DNA of 64,000 bases from F23-B02 sp963625685 (GCA_963625685.1 CAVFTR010000006.1:50606-114605); one strand, 5' to 3'; positions 1-8,643 are shown, counted from the stretch's first letter. Program-made: numbers and translations. Notes: generated from the letters alone by a model not told the origin.

Positions 1-2
1 TC

Positions 3-131
3 TACGTCGGCAGCGACGAGACCATCCGCCGCGCCTTCTCCGCCGAGCCCCGCGACAGCATGCTCTTCCTGCCCGGCGTCATGAGCCGAAAGAAGCAGAT
101 CATACCGATGCTCACGGCTCTCTGGGGCTGA
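3..131 (+). CDS. ppaC: Manganese-dependent inorganic pyrophosphatase, C-terminal end (partial)
   Basis: Reading from base 3 gives an open frame of 42 residues that ends at the TGA at 129-131. It contains LPGVMSRKKQIIPMLTALWG, which matches the end of the DHHA2 domain of family II (Mn-dependent) pyrophosphatases, where a G-V-x-S-R-K-K-Q motif binds substrate. The enzyme hydrolyses PPi to phosphate in the cytoplasm. The 5' part lies outside the window. The assignment rests only on this short tail, but the SRKKQ signature is distinctive. Confidence 0.7.
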   Translation, partial: YVGSDETIRRAFSAEPRDSMLFLPGVMSRKKQIIPMLTALWG

Positions 132-206
132 TCCGGGCGGCTAAAATGCGCACGGACGGCTAAAATCCGCTCATACGGCGTTAAAGGCCTTGCACATACA
201 GAAAGT

Positions 207-240
207 ATGCGCTTCAGCCTTTGCCTGAGCGCATTTTATC
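207..240 (+). terminator. Probable terminator after the pyrophosphatase gene
   Basis: A stem ATGCGC + TCAG (207-217) pairs with CTGA + GCGCAT (225-234), with one bulged T, and TTTAT follows. The U-tract is short, so efficiency is uncertain. Confidence 0.45.
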
Positions 241-332
241 ACGCCCGGCGGGCTGCCGGAGGGCGCCGGCGCTGACCCTGTTTTGCATAAAACTTCGGCG
301 CAAACGGCGGTAAATTTGTTCAAAAGCGGCAA

Positions 333-361
333 TTGACAACGGGCCTCCCTGTGGTTATAAT
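333..361 (+). promoter_or_regulatory. Consensus sigma-A promoter of the aromatic operon
   Basis: TTGACA at 333-338 and TATAAT at 356-361 are both perfect consensus hexamers and are 17 bp apart. The predicted start is near 368. This leaves a ~280-nt leader before pheA that holds a leader ORF and a terminator. Confidence 0.85.
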
Positions 362-393
362 TTAAAATCATCAAGGAAAGCGGGGGCGCGGAA

Positions 394-540
394 ATGATCT
401 GTAGAAATGCGGTTATGAACGATCTGTCCGTGTCTGAGTCTGTCCGCAGTGCATCCATGTCCTTTAACGCAGTACGATTTTATTCGTGCTGCGCTTTTTA
501 TTATTACGGCTGGCGCAGCGCCGCCGGGCAGAGGACGTAA
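394..540 (+). CDS. Aromatic-rich leader peptide of the aromatic operon (48 codons)
   Basis: ATG at 394, preceded by purine-rich AAGGAAAG and GGGGG stretches, opens 48 codons ending in TAA at 538-540. Residues 29-40 read FYSCCAFYYYGW: two Phe, four Tyr and one Trp in twelve codons (478-513). Such a run is typical of leader peptides whose ribosome stalling senses charged tRNA. A later in-frame ATG at 457 would give 27 residues but has no clear Shine-Dalgarno. A strong hairpin (507-526) overlaps the aromatic codons and a Rho-independent terminator (590-625) precedes pheA. Function as an attenuation leader is inferred. Confidence 0.55.
   Translation: MICRNAVMNDLSVSESVRSASMSFNAVRFYSCCAFYYYGWRSAAGQRT
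507..526 (+). promoter_or_regulatory. Leader hairpin overlapping the aromatic codons
   Basis: CGGC-T-GGCGC (507-516) pairs with GCGCC-GCCG (518-526), giving a 9-bp GC stem with one bulged T. It begins at the Gly-Trp codons of the leader ORF, so a ribosome stalled on the Tyr run would change its folding. A second small stem (CCGCTC/GAGCGG) lies at 558-572. Confidence 0.45.
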
Positions 541-589
541 CAATGCACGCATAAATGCCGCTCGCCGAGCGGAGAATATTTGTCATTGA

Positions 590-625
590 ATGCGGTCCCT
601 CTGCGGGGGATCGCATATTTTTATT
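590..625 (+). terminator. Attenuator-type Rho-independent terminator before pheA
   Basis: ATGCGGTCCC (590-599) pairs over 10 bp, including one G-U, with GGGATCGCAT (607-616), and ATTTTTATT follows (617-625). It sits inside the leader, 20 nt before the pheA start and downstream of a consensus promoter. It must therefore be conditional for the operon to be expressed. Confidence 0.75.
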
Positions 626-645
626 GAAAAAACCGAGGTATCAGC

Positions 646-1752
646 ATGAACGAACTTGAAACTTCCAGAAACGAGATAAGCCGTATCGACAGAGAAATGG
701 CCCTGCTTTTCGAGCGGCGTATGCGGGCCTGCGCCGCCGTCGCGGACTATAAAAAGCGCAGCGGCCTGTCGATAAAGGATCCAGCGCGTGAAAAGGAGCT
801 CATCGAGCGCGGCCGCGCGCTTATAGAAAGCAGGGATATCGAGGCATACTATGTGCAGTTTCTGAAAAATACGATAGAGCTCTCCTGCGAGTATCAGTCC
901 AGGCTCCTGAGCGGCATGCGCGTGACCTACTGCGGCGTCGAGGGCGCGTTCGCGTACATGGCGGCAAAGCGCATGTTCCCCGAGGCCGAACTCGCCTCGT
1001 TTCCCGATTTCGGCAGCGCCTACGGCGCGGTCGAGCGAGGGGAGTACGACTGCGTGGTGCTGCCGCTTGAAAACAGCGCCGCCGGCGAGGTCGGAACGGT
1101 CATGGACCTCATCTTCTCGGGCGAGCTGTTCATAAATCAGGTCATCGACCTGCCGATAGAGCACAATCTGCTCGGCACGCAGGACGCGACGATAGACAGC
1201 GTGCGCACCGTCATCAGCCATCCGCAGGCGCTCGACCAGTGCGGAGAGTATATACGCGCGCACGGCTTTGAGACGGAGAGCTTTTCAAATACCGCGCTCG
1301 CCGCAAGGTACGTCAAGGAGAAAAACGACGCGTCCGTCGCGGCGATAGCCTCGGACGAGACCAGCTCCGTGTTCGGGCTCAAGCTCATCGACAGGGCGAT
1401 AAACGACAGCAGGATGAACACCACCCGCTTCGCCGCGCTCTCCCGCGCGCGCAACCGCCCCGCGGACATGTCCGCCCGCGCCGAGGAGAACTTTATCCTC
1501 GTGTTCACCGTAAAGAACGAGGCCGGAGCCCTCGCGCAGACGCTCAATATAATCGGCGCGCACGGCTTCAACATGCGCAACCTCCGCTCGCGCCCGATGA
1601 AGGACCTGCAGTGGAGCTACTTCTTCTACATCGAGGCCGAGGGCAACATAAACAACGAAAACGGACAGGATATGCTCCGCGAGCTGTCGGCCGTGTGCGC
1701 AAAGCTCAAGCTCGTCGGGACCTATTACTCAAATCTTGAGATCGGAGAGTGA
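646..1752 (+). CDS. pheA: Bifunctional chorismate mutase / prephenate dehydratase (P-protein)
   Basis: A 368-residue protein with three domains. Residues ~1-85 are an AroQ-type chorismate mutase helix bundle (SRIDREMALLFERRM). Residues ~91-270 are the prephenate dehydratase domain, with the NTTRF signature at 258-262 including the catalytic Thr. Residues ~283-368 are a regulatory ACT domain (GALAQTL, and RSRP in place of the usual ESRP), expected to bind phenylalanine. It converts chorismate to prephenate and then phenylpyruvate in the cytoplasm. GAGGT lies 10 nt before the ATG. It is first in the aromatic operon, with aroB 6 nt downstream, which fits end-product control at the branch point and the attenuator upstream. 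Confidence 0.93.
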   Translation: MNELETSRNEISRIDREMALLFERRMRACAAVADYKKRSGLSIKDPAREKELIERGRALIESRDIEAYYVQFLKNTIELSCEYQSRLLSGMRVTYCGVEGAFAYMAAKRMFPEAELASFPDFGSAYGAVERGEYDCVVLPLENSAAGEVGTVMDLIFSGELFINQVIDLPIEHNLLGTQDATIDSVRTVISHPQALDQCGEYIRAHGFETESFSNTALAARYVKEKNDASVAAIASDETSSVFGLKLIDRAINDSRMNTTRFAALSRARNRPADMSARAEENFILVFTVKNEAGALAQTLNIIGAHGFNMRNLRSRPMKDLQWSYFFYIEAEGNINNENGQDMLRELSAVCAKLKLVGTYYSNLEIGE

Positions 1753-1758
1753 AGCCTT

Positions 1759-2766
1759 ATGATCGTCCCCGTAAAGACCGATACATGGGATTATGACATA
1801 GCGCTGTACCCCGGCGCGATAAAAAATGCCGGTCAGCTTCTGGAGCTCGGGCGCCGCGCGCTCATCGTGACAGACAGCGGCGTGCCGGAGAGCTATGCCG
1901 CGCTCGTTGCCGGGCAGTGTGATAAGGCCGTTACCGTGACCGTGCCGCAGGGCGAGCAGAGCAAATGCTTTGAGGAGCTTCAGCGTATTCTGAAGGCGAT
2001 GCTGGACAATTCCTTCACGCGGGGCGACTGCGTTATCGCCGTCGGCGGCGGAGTGGTGGGCGATCTGAGCGGCTTTGCCGCCTCCTGCTATATGCGCGGC
2101 GTTGATTTTTACAATATACCGACGACGCTGCTGTCGCAGGTCGACTCGTCCATCGGCGGCAAAACGGCCGTCGACTTCGGCGGCGTAAAGAATATCGTCG
2201 GCGCGTTTTATCAGCCGAAAAAGGTCATCATAGACCCCGGGCTCCTGTCGACGCTTTCGCGCCGCCAGCTCATGGCCGGGCTCTGCGAGGCGATAAAAAT
2301 GGCGGCGACGAGCGACCTGGAGCTCTTTGAGCTCATCGAGCGCAGCACAGACCTCACGGCCGACCTGCCGGAGATGATTTACCGCGCGCTCATGATAAAA
2401 AAGCGCGTCGTCGAGCTCGACCCGCACGAAACGGGGCCGAGGAAGGTCCTCAACTTCGGCCACACGATAGGCCACGCGGTCGAGAGCTTCAACGACGGCA
2501 GGCTCCTGCACGGCGAGTGCGTCGCGCTCGGCATGCTGCCGATGAGCGGCGGCTCCTCCCGCGCGCGGATAAGGGCGCTGCTTGAAAAATACGGCGCGCC
2601 GACAGTGATAGAGCAGTCCTCCGCCGAGCTGCTGCCGTTTTTAAAGCACGATAAGAAAATGGGCGCGGACGGCATAGACGCCGTCATCGTCGACGAGCCG
2701 GGAACGCACAGGCTCTGCCGCATGAGCGCCGGGGAGATACTGTCGCGCCTGGAGGAAGCAAGATGA
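1759..2766 (+). CDS. aroB: 3-dehydroquinate synthase
   Basis: A 335-residue protein, slightly shorter than the usual ~360, with the family's NAD+-binding GGGVVGDLSGF motif near residue 95. It also has the QVDSSIGGKTAVD segment and the metal-binding LNFGHTIGHAVE motif. It catalyses the NAD- and metal-dependent conversion of DAHP to 3-dehydroquinate, the second step of the shikimate pathway. The ATG at 1759 follows GGAGAG 9 nt upstream, and the gene overlaps aroC by four bases (ATGA), suggesting translational coupling. Confidence 0.95.
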   Translation: MIVPVKTDTWDYDIALYPGAIKNAGQLLELGRRALIVTDSGVPESYAALVAGQCDKAVTVTVPQGEQSKCFEELQRILKAMLDNSFTRGDCVIAVGGGVVGDLSGFAASCYMRGVDFYNIPTTLLSQVDSSIGGKTAVDFGGVKNIVGAFYQPKKVIIDPGLLSTLSRRQLMAGLCEAIKMAATSDLELFELIERSTDLTADLPEMIYRALMIKKRVVELDPHETGPRKVLNFGHTIGHAVESFNDGRLLHGECVALGMLPMSGGSSRARIRALLEKYGAPTVIEQSSAELLPFLKHDKKMGADGIDAVIVDEPGTHRLCRMSAGEILSRLEEAR

Positions 2767-3863
2767 AGAATACATTCGGTCAGAGCGTATGCCTCACGAT
2801 ATTCGGCGAAAGCCACGGCCGGGCCGTCGGCTGCGTTATCGACGGGCTCGCGCCGGGGCTTACGGTCGACGGGAGCCTCATAGCCCGTCAGCTTGAGCGC
2901 CGCCGCCCGTCCTCGGCGCTGGATACGCCCAGGCGGGAAAAGGATGAGTTTGAGATAATAAGCGGCGCGTTCAAGGGGAAAACGACCGGCACTCCGCTGT
3001 GCATCGTCATTCCCAACGAGAACACGCGCAGCGGCGACTATGCCTACGGGCAGGCCCGCCCCTCGCACGCGGACTATGCCGCCTACCGCAAGTACCACGG
3101 CTGCGAGGACTACCGCGGCGGCGGACATTTTTCCGGCAGGCTCACGGCTGCGCTCGTCGCGGCCGGAGGCGTGCTCATACCGGCGCTCGAGGGCATAGGC
3201 ATAAGCCTCGCAACGCACATATATAAATGCGCGGGTGTCCGCGACCGCGCTGCGGGCGATATGAAAAGCGATATCGCGGCGCTTTCGAAAAAGAGCTTTC
3301 CCGTCCTTGACGATGAGCGCGGCGCGGAGATGGCGCGGCGCATACTGGAGGCGCGAGAGGCCTCCGACAGCGTCGGCGGCGTGACGGAGACGCTCATCTG
3401 CGGCGTCCCGGCGGGTGTCGGCGAGCCGTGGTTTGACAGCGTCGAGAGCGTGATAGCGCACGCTGCCTTCTCGCTCGGCGGCGTCAAGGGCATCGAGTTC
3501 GGCGCGGGCTTTGCCGCGGCGGACATGCGCGGCAGCGAGTGCAACGACCCGTTCAGGATGGAAAACGGCGGCGTGACAACGCCGACGAACAATAACGGCG
3601 GCATAAACGGCGGCATAACAAACGGCATGCCCATCGTTTTCCGCTGCGCCGTGAAGCCAACGCCCTCGATATCGAGGCCGCAGGACACGGTCGATTTCAT
3701 AAAGGGCGAGGACACGCGCCTGTGCATACACGGGCGGCACGATCCGGCGATAATCCGCAGGATATGCCCGGTGCTCGACAGCGTCGCGGCGCTGTGCCTT
3801 GCCGATATGCTCAGTCTGCGCTACGGCACGGACGTGCTGACGAAAGGAGTATGCGAGGGATGA
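2763..3863 (+). CDS. aroC: Chorismate synthase
   Basis: A 366-residue protein opening with FGQSVCLTIFGESHGRAVG, the FMN/EPSP-binding N-terminal signature. It also has the RPSHADYAAYRKY and GGGHFSGRLTA segments and a C-terminal RHDPAI motif, where R and D contact the substrate. It performs the FMN-dependent elimination of phosphate from EPSP to chorismate. It is coupled at both ends, overlapping the aroB stop and the aroEK start by ATGA. All expected motifs are intact. Confidence 0.95.
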   Translation: MKNTFGQSVCLTIFGESHGRAVGCVIDGLAPGLTVDGSLIARQLERRRPSSALDTPRREKDEFEIISGAFKGKTTGTPLCIVIPNENTRSGDYAYGQARPSHADYAAYRKYHGCEDYRGGGHFSGRLTAALVAAGGVLIPALEGIGISLATHIYKCAGVRDRAAGDMKSDIAALSKKSFPVLDDERGAEMARRILEAREASDSVGGVTETLICGVPAGVGEPWFDSVESVIAHAAFSLGGVKGIEFGAGFAAADMRGSECNDPFRMENGGVTTPTNNNGGINGGITNGMPIVFRCAVKPTPSISRPQDTVDFIKGEDTRLCIHGRHDPAIIRRICPVLDSVAALCLADMLSLRYGTDVLTKGVCEG

Positions 3864-5098
3864 AATACGGACTTATAGGCGAGCACCTGACGCACAGCTA
3901 TTCCTGCGAGATACACGCGCAGATAGCCGATTACGAATACGAGCTGCACGAGCTCGCCCCCTCGGAGCTCGGCGAGTTCATGACAAGACGCGAGTTTGAG
4001 GCCATAAACGTGACGATACCGTATAAGCAGGACGTTATCCCCTATCTTGACGGGATATCCGACACGGCAGGGCGCATAGGCGCCGTGAACACCGTCGTAA
4101 ACAGAAACGGCATGCTCTACGGCGACAATACGGACTTTGCCGGCATGCTGGCTCTGGCAAGACACGCGGGCATCGGCATGAAGGGAAAAAAGGTGCTCAT
4201 CCTCGGCACGGGCGGCGCGTCGAAAACGGGATACGCGCTGGCAGAGCACATGGGCGCGCAGAGCGTGCACTGCGTCTCGCGCAGCGGCAAGGGCGGCAGC
4301 ATCAGCTATGAGCAGGCCGTCTCCGAACATTCTGACGCGCAGATCATCATAAACGCAACGCCCGCTGGCATGTTCCCCGGGCAGGACGGCAGACCCATCG
4401 ACATTTCGCATTTTCCGCGCCTCGAGGGCGTGCTCGACGCGATATATAACCCCCTGCGCACGAATCTCGTGCTCGACGCGCAGGAAAGGGGCATCCCGGC
4501 CGAGGGCGGCCTGTACATGCTCTCGGCGCAGGCGGTGTACGCCTCGGCGGTGTTTCTGGACAAGGCGCTCGACGAGAGCCTTGTCGAAAGAGCGTTCAGA
4601 AGCGTCAGAAACGACAAGCGGAGCATCGTGCTCATCGGCATGCCCTCCTGCGGTAAGACGACCGTGGGCGGCATCCTCGCCGAAAGGTCCGGCAGGGCGC
4701 TTGACGACACGGACGAATATATAGTAAAAAGAACAGGCATGCCGATAGCCGAATTCTTCGCCAAATACGGCGAGGCGGAGTTCCGGCGCATCGAAAAGGA
4801 GACGATAGCCGAGCTTTCCGCTACCGGCGGCAGGATCATCGCGACCGGCGGCGGCGCGGTGCTCGACCCGGAAAACGTGCGCGCATTAAAGCGAAACGGC
4901 GTGCTCGTCTTCCTCGACAGGAGCCCGGAGAAGCTCATCGCGACCGACGACAGGCCGCTTGCCTCGCGCAAAGACGCGCTCGAGCGGCTATACGCGGAGC
5001 GCTATGATATATACCGCGCGGCGTGCGAGCTGCGCATCGACGCGAACGTGACGCCCTCCGAGGAGGCCGACGCGATATTAAAGGAGCTTATGAGATGA
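3860..5098 (+). CDS. Fused shikimate dehydrogenase-shikimate kinase
   Basis: The start is ATG 3860, overlapping the aroC stop and preceded by a weak GAGGG; upstream in-frame codons lie inside aroC. The 412-residue product is an AroE-AroK fusion. Residues 1-~250 are shikimate dehydrogenase, with the shikimate-binding HSYS near residue 12, NVTIPYKQ at 50-57, GDNTD at 88-92 and the NADP-binding GTGGASK. Residues ~254-412 are shikimate kinase, with Walker A GMPSCGKT at 260-267, the DTD motif, EFRRIE and GGGAV. One polypeptide thus reduces dehydroshikimate and phosphorylates the shikimate. No stop or frameshift separates the halves, so the fusion is real in this sequence. Confidence 0.93.
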   Translation: MKYGLIGEHLTHSYSCEIHAQIADYEYELHELAPSELGEFMTRREFEAINVTIPYKQDVIPYLDGISDTAGRIGAVNTVVNRNGMLYGDNTDFAGMLALARHAGIGMKGKKVLILGTGGASKTGYALAEHMGAQSVHCVSRSGKGGSISYEQAVSEHSDAQIIINATPAGMFPGQDGRPIDISHFPRLEGVLDAIYNPLRTNLVLDAQERGIPAEGGLYMLSAQAVYASAVFLDKALDESLVERAFRSVRNDKRSIVLIGMPSCGKTTVGGILAERSGRALDDTDEYIVKRTGMPIAEFFAKYGEAEFRRIEKETIAELSATGGRIIATGGGAVLDPENVRALKRNGVLVFLDRSPEKLIATDDRPLASRKDALERLYAERYDIYRAACELRIDANVTPSEEADAILKELMR

Positions 5099-5544
5099 AA
5101 ATTCTCGTTTTGAACGGACCGAATATAAACATTCTCGGCATAAGAGAGCCGGAGATATACGGAAAAAGGAGCTATAAGGACCTGCTTTCGATGATAAGCG
5201 CTCACGCCGCCGAAAGGGGCGTGACGGTCGAGTTTTACCAGTCAAACCACGAGGGTGACCTCGTCGACGCGATACAGAAGGCCTGCTTCGAGGGCGTGGA
5301 CGGCATAGTCTTCAACCCCGCGGCCTATACTCACACCTCGGTCGCGATAGCGGACGCGGTAAAGGGCGTCGGCATACCGACGGTCGAGGTACACATCTCG
5401 GAGGTATCCGAGCGCGAGGCCTTCAGGCGGATAAGCTATATCCGCGCCGTCGCGGTGAAGACCATCTGCGGCCATGGCCTGGAGGGCTATAACGAGGCGC
5501 TCGACTATCTTGCAGACTATATCGGAGAGAAAAATGAAGCTTAA
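5095..5544 (+). CDS. aroQ: Type II 3-dehydroquinate dehydratase
   Basis: A 149-residue protein, the usual size of type II dehydroquinases. Motifs include LNGPNINILGIREPEIYG (with the catalytic Tyr), EFYQSNHEGDLVD, NPAAYTHTSVAI and VEVHISE. It dehydrates 3-dehydroquinate to 3-dehydroshikimate. The ATG at 5095 overlaps the aroEK stop (ATGA); an upstream in-frame start would lie deep inside aroEK and is rejected. The downstream aroA start lies inside the last codons of this gene. Confidence 0.95.
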   Translation: MKILVLNGPNINILGIREPEIYGKRSYKDLLSMISAHAAERGVTVEFYQSNHEGDLVDAIQKACFEGVDGIVFNPAAYTHTSVAIADAVKGVGIPTVEVHISEVSEREAFRRISYIRAVAVKTICGHGLEGYNEALDYLADYIGEKNEA

Positions 5545-6742
5545 GATACAGCCCTCGCGGCTCTGCGGCGAGGTAAAGGCGCCGCCGTCGAAGAGCTGCG
5601 CCCACCGCATGCTCATCTGCGCCGCCCTCGCCGGCGGCGAGAGCAGGATACACGGCATTTCCGAGAGCGAGGACATGCTCGCGACGCTCGACTGCATCGA
5701 AGCGCTCGGCGCACAGTACGAAAAATGCGGCGACAGCGTGACGGTACGCGGCCGGAGCGGCAAAACGCCGGAGGGCGCGGTGTTCCGCTGCCGCGAAAGC
5801 GGGAGCACGCTGAGATTTATGATACCGCTCTCTCTCACGGGCGCGAGGGTGCGCTTCGAGGGCACGGGGCGGCTGCTGGAGCGCGGCGTCGGCATATACG
5901 AGGAGCTCCTCGGCGAAAAGGGCGTCGGGATAAAAAAGGACGCCGGCGGCATCGAGCTTTGCGGCGAGCTCAGAGCGGGGGACTATGTCCTTCGCGGCGA
6001 TGTGAGCAGTCAGTTCGTAACGGGACTGCTGTTCGCGCTGCCGGAAAAGCGCGGCGGCAGTACGATAAGGGTCCTGCCGCCGGTCGAGAGCCGGGCGTAT
6101 ATAGACGTGACGCTCTCCGTTCTGCGCTCGTTCGGCGTCAGAGTGTCCGAGCCGGAGAAAAACCTGTTTTTCATCCCAGGCGAACAGAGCTATGCCGCGT
6201 GCGAGAAAAGCGTCGAGGGCGACTGGTCCAACGCGGCGGCGCTCGAGGCCTTCAATCACATCGGCGGCAGCGTCAGAGTGACGGGGCTCCGGACGGACAG
6301 CCTTCAGGGCGACAGGGTCTGCCTTGAGTATTTTGAAAGGCTCGGGGAGCCGGGCGCCGTGCTCGATATCTCCGGCTGTCCCGACCTCGGGCCGGTGCTC
6401 TTCGCGCTCGCGGCGGCCAAGGGACATGGAGCATGCTTTACCGGAACGCGCAGGCTGCGCATAAAGGAGAGCGACAGGGCCGCCGTCATGGCGCGGGAGC
6501 TGAGCGCCTTCGGCGTGGAAACGGAGCTTTCCGACAACAGCCTTGTCATAGGGCCGGGGGAGCTCAAGGCGCCCGCGCGCGAGCTTTCGGCGCACAACGA
6601 TCACCGCATAGTCATGGCCCTCACGCTGCTTTGCAGCCTGACGGGCGGCACCATAGACGGCGTGCAGGTCGTGCGCAAAAGCTATCCCGGATACGTCGCC
6701 GAGCTTGGCTCGCTCGGTCTGGAGGCAGAATATGAAGCTTGA
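5534..6742 (+). CDS. aroA: 5-enolpyruvylshikimate-3-phosphate synthase
   Basis: A 402-residue protein starting MKLKIQPSRLCGEVKAPPSKS, with the Lys-Ser pair that binds shikimate-3-phosphate and PEP. Further motifs are GDWSNAAALEA, RIKESDR, AHNDHRIVMAL and KSYPGY. It is a little shorter than typical (~427). It transfers enolpyruvate from PEP to shikimate-3-phosphate. The ATG at 5534 overlaps the aroQ stop by 11 nt and GGAGAG lies just upstream. The loop usually written LFLGNAGTAMRP reads differently here (FRCRESGSTLRFM), so it appears to be the class with the altered PEP-loop. Confidence 0.94.
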   Translation: MKLKIQPSRLCGEVKAPPSKSCAHRMLICAALAGGESRIHGISESEDMLATLDCIEALGAQYEKCGDSVTVRGRSGKTPEGAVFRCRESGSTLRFMIPLSLTGARVRFEGTGRLLERGVGIYEELLGEKGVGIKKDAGGIELCGELRAGDYVLRGDVSSQFVTGLLFALPEKRGGSTIRVLPPVESRAYIDVTLSVLRSFGVRVSEPEKNLFFIPGEQSYAACEKSVEGDWSNAAALEAFNHIGGSVRVTGLRTDSLQGDRVCLEYFERLGEPGAVLDISGCPDLGPVLFALAAAKGHGACFTGTRRLRIKESDRAAVMARELSAFGVETELSDNSLVIGPGELKAPARELSAHNDHRIVMALTLLCSLTGGTIDGVQVVRKSYPGYVAELGSLGLEAEYEA

Positions 6743-7607
6743 TAAAAACACGAAAATACTTATCCTCGGCCTCGGCCTGATGGGCGGAAGCTACGCCGAG
6801 AGCCTGACAGCGCACGGCTTTGAGGTCGGAGCCGTCGCGCGGCGGCAGGAGACGATAGACTACGCCCTGCGCGAGGGGATAATAAAAAGCGGCAGAGCTT
6901 ATATCGACCCCGGGTACATCGCGCAGTTTGACCTGCTGATATTTGCAATGTACCCCCACGCCTTTGTCGAGTGGCTCGAAAACTATCAGCAGTATATAAA
7001 GCCGGGCGCGCTGATAACGGACGTGACGGGCGTAAAGTGCAGCATCATATACAGGATACAGGACATGCTGCGCCCGGACCTTGAATACATCGGCGCGCAC
7101 CCTATGGCCGGACGCGAGTGCAGCGGCGTTGAAAACGCGCGCATGGAGATCTTCGAGGGCGCAAACTACATCGTGACGCCCACGGCTAAAAATACGCCCG
7201 GGGCTATCGGGGCCTGCCGCGAGCTCGGCAGGATAATGGGCTTTCGCATGATAGCCGAGCTCACGCCGGAAAAGCACGACGAGATGATAGGCTTCCTGTC
7301 GCAGCTTGCCCACTGCATCGCGGTGTCGCTGATGGTGTGCAAGGACTCAAAGCACCTGGTCGACTATACGGGCGACTCGTTCCGCGACCTTACGCGCATA
7401 GCGAAGATAAACGACGAGATGTGGAGCGAGCTGTTTCTGCTCAACAGAGACGAGCTCGTGCGGCAGATGGACCTTTTCTCCGAAAAGTTCGAGCTCATGC
7501 GAAACAGCATAGCCTCCGGCGACAGGGAGACCATACGCGAAATGATGCGCCTTTCCACCGAGCGCAGAAAATACTTTGACGTAAAAAAAGAGGATAACGA
7601 GCCATGA
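6732..7607 (+). CDS. tyrA: Prephenate dehydrogenase
   Basis: A 291-residue protein with an N-terminal Rossmann motif ILGLGLMGGSYAESL (residues ~9-24), IGAHPMAGRE and HDEMIGFLSQLAH. These are standard for monofunctional prephenate dehydrogenases. It oxidatively decarboxylates prephenate to 4-hydroxyphenylpyruvate, the tyrosine branch. There is no chorismate mutase domain (that is in PheA) and no C-terminal ACT domain is evident. The start overlaps the end of aroA by 11 nt and its TGA overlaps the next ATG. Confidence 0.92.
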   Translation: MKLDKNTKILILGLGLMGGSYAESLTAHGFEVGAVARRQETIDYALREGIIKSGRAYIDPGYIAQFDLLIFAMYPHAFVEWLENYQQYIKPGALITDVTGVKCSIIYRIQDMLRPDLEYIGAHPMAGRECSGVENARMEIFEGANYIVTPTAKNTPGAIGACRELGRIMGFRMIAELTPEKHDEMIGFLSQLAHCIAVSLMVCKDSKHLVDYTGDSFRDLTRIAKINDEMWSELFLLNRDELVRQMDLFSEKFELMRNSIASGDRETIREMMRLSTERRKYFDVKKEDNEP

Positions 7608-8632
7608 ACATGGAATTTAAGAGAAAAATGCCCACGCCGCAGGCGGTAAAGGAGATGTACCCCATAACTCCGGAGCTCGCCGAGAGGAAAAAGACGACGG
7701 ATTCGGCGCTCAGAAAAATATTCACCGGCGAGGACGACAGGCTGCTGCTCGTCATAGGCCCCTGCTCGGCCGACCGCGAGGACGCGGTGCTCGACTACAT
7801 CTCGCGCCTGCGCGCCGTGCAGGAAAAGGTCGCCGACAGGATACTCATCGTCCCGCGCGTTTACACCAACAAGCCCCGCACCACAGGCGACGGCTACAAG
7901 GGCATGCTCCATCAGCCCGACCCCAACAGCCGCCCCGATATGCTGCGCGGCCTTATCGCCATACGCAAGATGCACATGAAGGTGCTCGCCGAGACGGGCT
8001 TTTCCTGCGCGGACGAGATGCTGTATCCGGAAAATCACCACTACCTATCGGATATGCTAAGCTATGTCGCCGTCGGTGCAAGATCGGTCGAAAACCAGCT
8101 GCACAGGCTGACGGCCAGCGGCCTCGACCTGCCCGTCGGCATGAAAAACCCCACGAGCGGCGACCTGTCGGTCATGATGAACTCCATCACCGCCGCCCAG
8201 CATCCGCACACCTTCGTCTACTCGAACTGGGAGGTGCGCAGCAGCGGCAACCCCCTCGCGCACGCGATACTTCGCGGCTCGTCGAACAAGCACGGCAGGA
8301 CGATACCGAACTATCACTATGAGGACATAAAGCTCCTGTGCGAGCTCTACGAAAAAAGCGGACTTAAAAACCCGGGCGTCGTAATAGACACGAACCACTC
8401 AAACTCCGGCAAGCAGTGGGACGAGCAGCCGCGCATCGCAAAGGAGATACTCCACAGCACGCGCCACTCGGACGATATCCTGCACCTCGTGAAGGGGCTC
8501 ATGATCGAGTCATATATAGAGGACGGCAACCAGAAGCCGGACGGCGGCGCTTACGGAAAGAGCATAACCGACGCCTGCATCGGCTGGGAAAAAACAGAAC
8601 GGCTCATATACGAACTGGCAGAGCTGAGATAG
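7604..8632 (+). CDS. 3-deoxy-7-phosphoheptulonate synthase (DAHP synthase, class I)
   Basis: A 342-residue class I DAHP synthase (AroF/AroG type), with LLVIGPCSADREDAVLDY (residues ~48-65), YTNKPRTTGDGYKGMLHQPDP, GMKNPTSGD, SSNKHGRTIPNYHYED and VIDTNHSNSGKQ. It condenses PEP and erythrose-4-phosphate, the committed first step. Placing it near the end of the operon is unusual but not rare. The ATG at 7604 overlaps the tyrA stop; an in-frame ATG two codons later is equally possible. Feedback specificity cannot be read from the sequence by eye. Confidence 0.94.
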   Translation: MNMEFKRKMPTPQAVKEMYPITPELAERKKTTDSALRKIFTGEDDRLLLVIGPCSADREDAVLDYISRLRAVQEKVADRILIVPRVYTNKPRTTGDGYKGMLHQPDPNSRPDMLRGLIAIRKMHMKVLAETGFSCADEMLYPENHHYLSDMLSYVAVGARSVENQLHRLTASGLDLPVGMKNPTSGDLSVMMNSITAAQHPHTFVYSNWEVRSSGNPLAHAILRGSSNKHGRTIPNYHYEDIKLLCELYEKSGLKNPGVVIDTNHSNSGKQWDEQPRIAKEILHSTRHSDDILHLVKGLMIESYIEDGNQKPDGGAYGKSITDACIGWEKTERLIYELAELR

Positions 8633-8643
8633 GAGGTAAAGAT

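Noticed and set aside
2379..3740. 453-codon open frame on the minus strand opposite aroB/aroC
   Set aside because: High GC keeps the antisense frame open; there is no ribosome site, the product has no family features, and both aroB and aroC are unambiguous.
5423..6751. 442-codon minus-strand frame opposite aroA
   Set aside because: Shadow of a GC-rich gene; low-complexity Arg/Ala-rich translation with no motifs.
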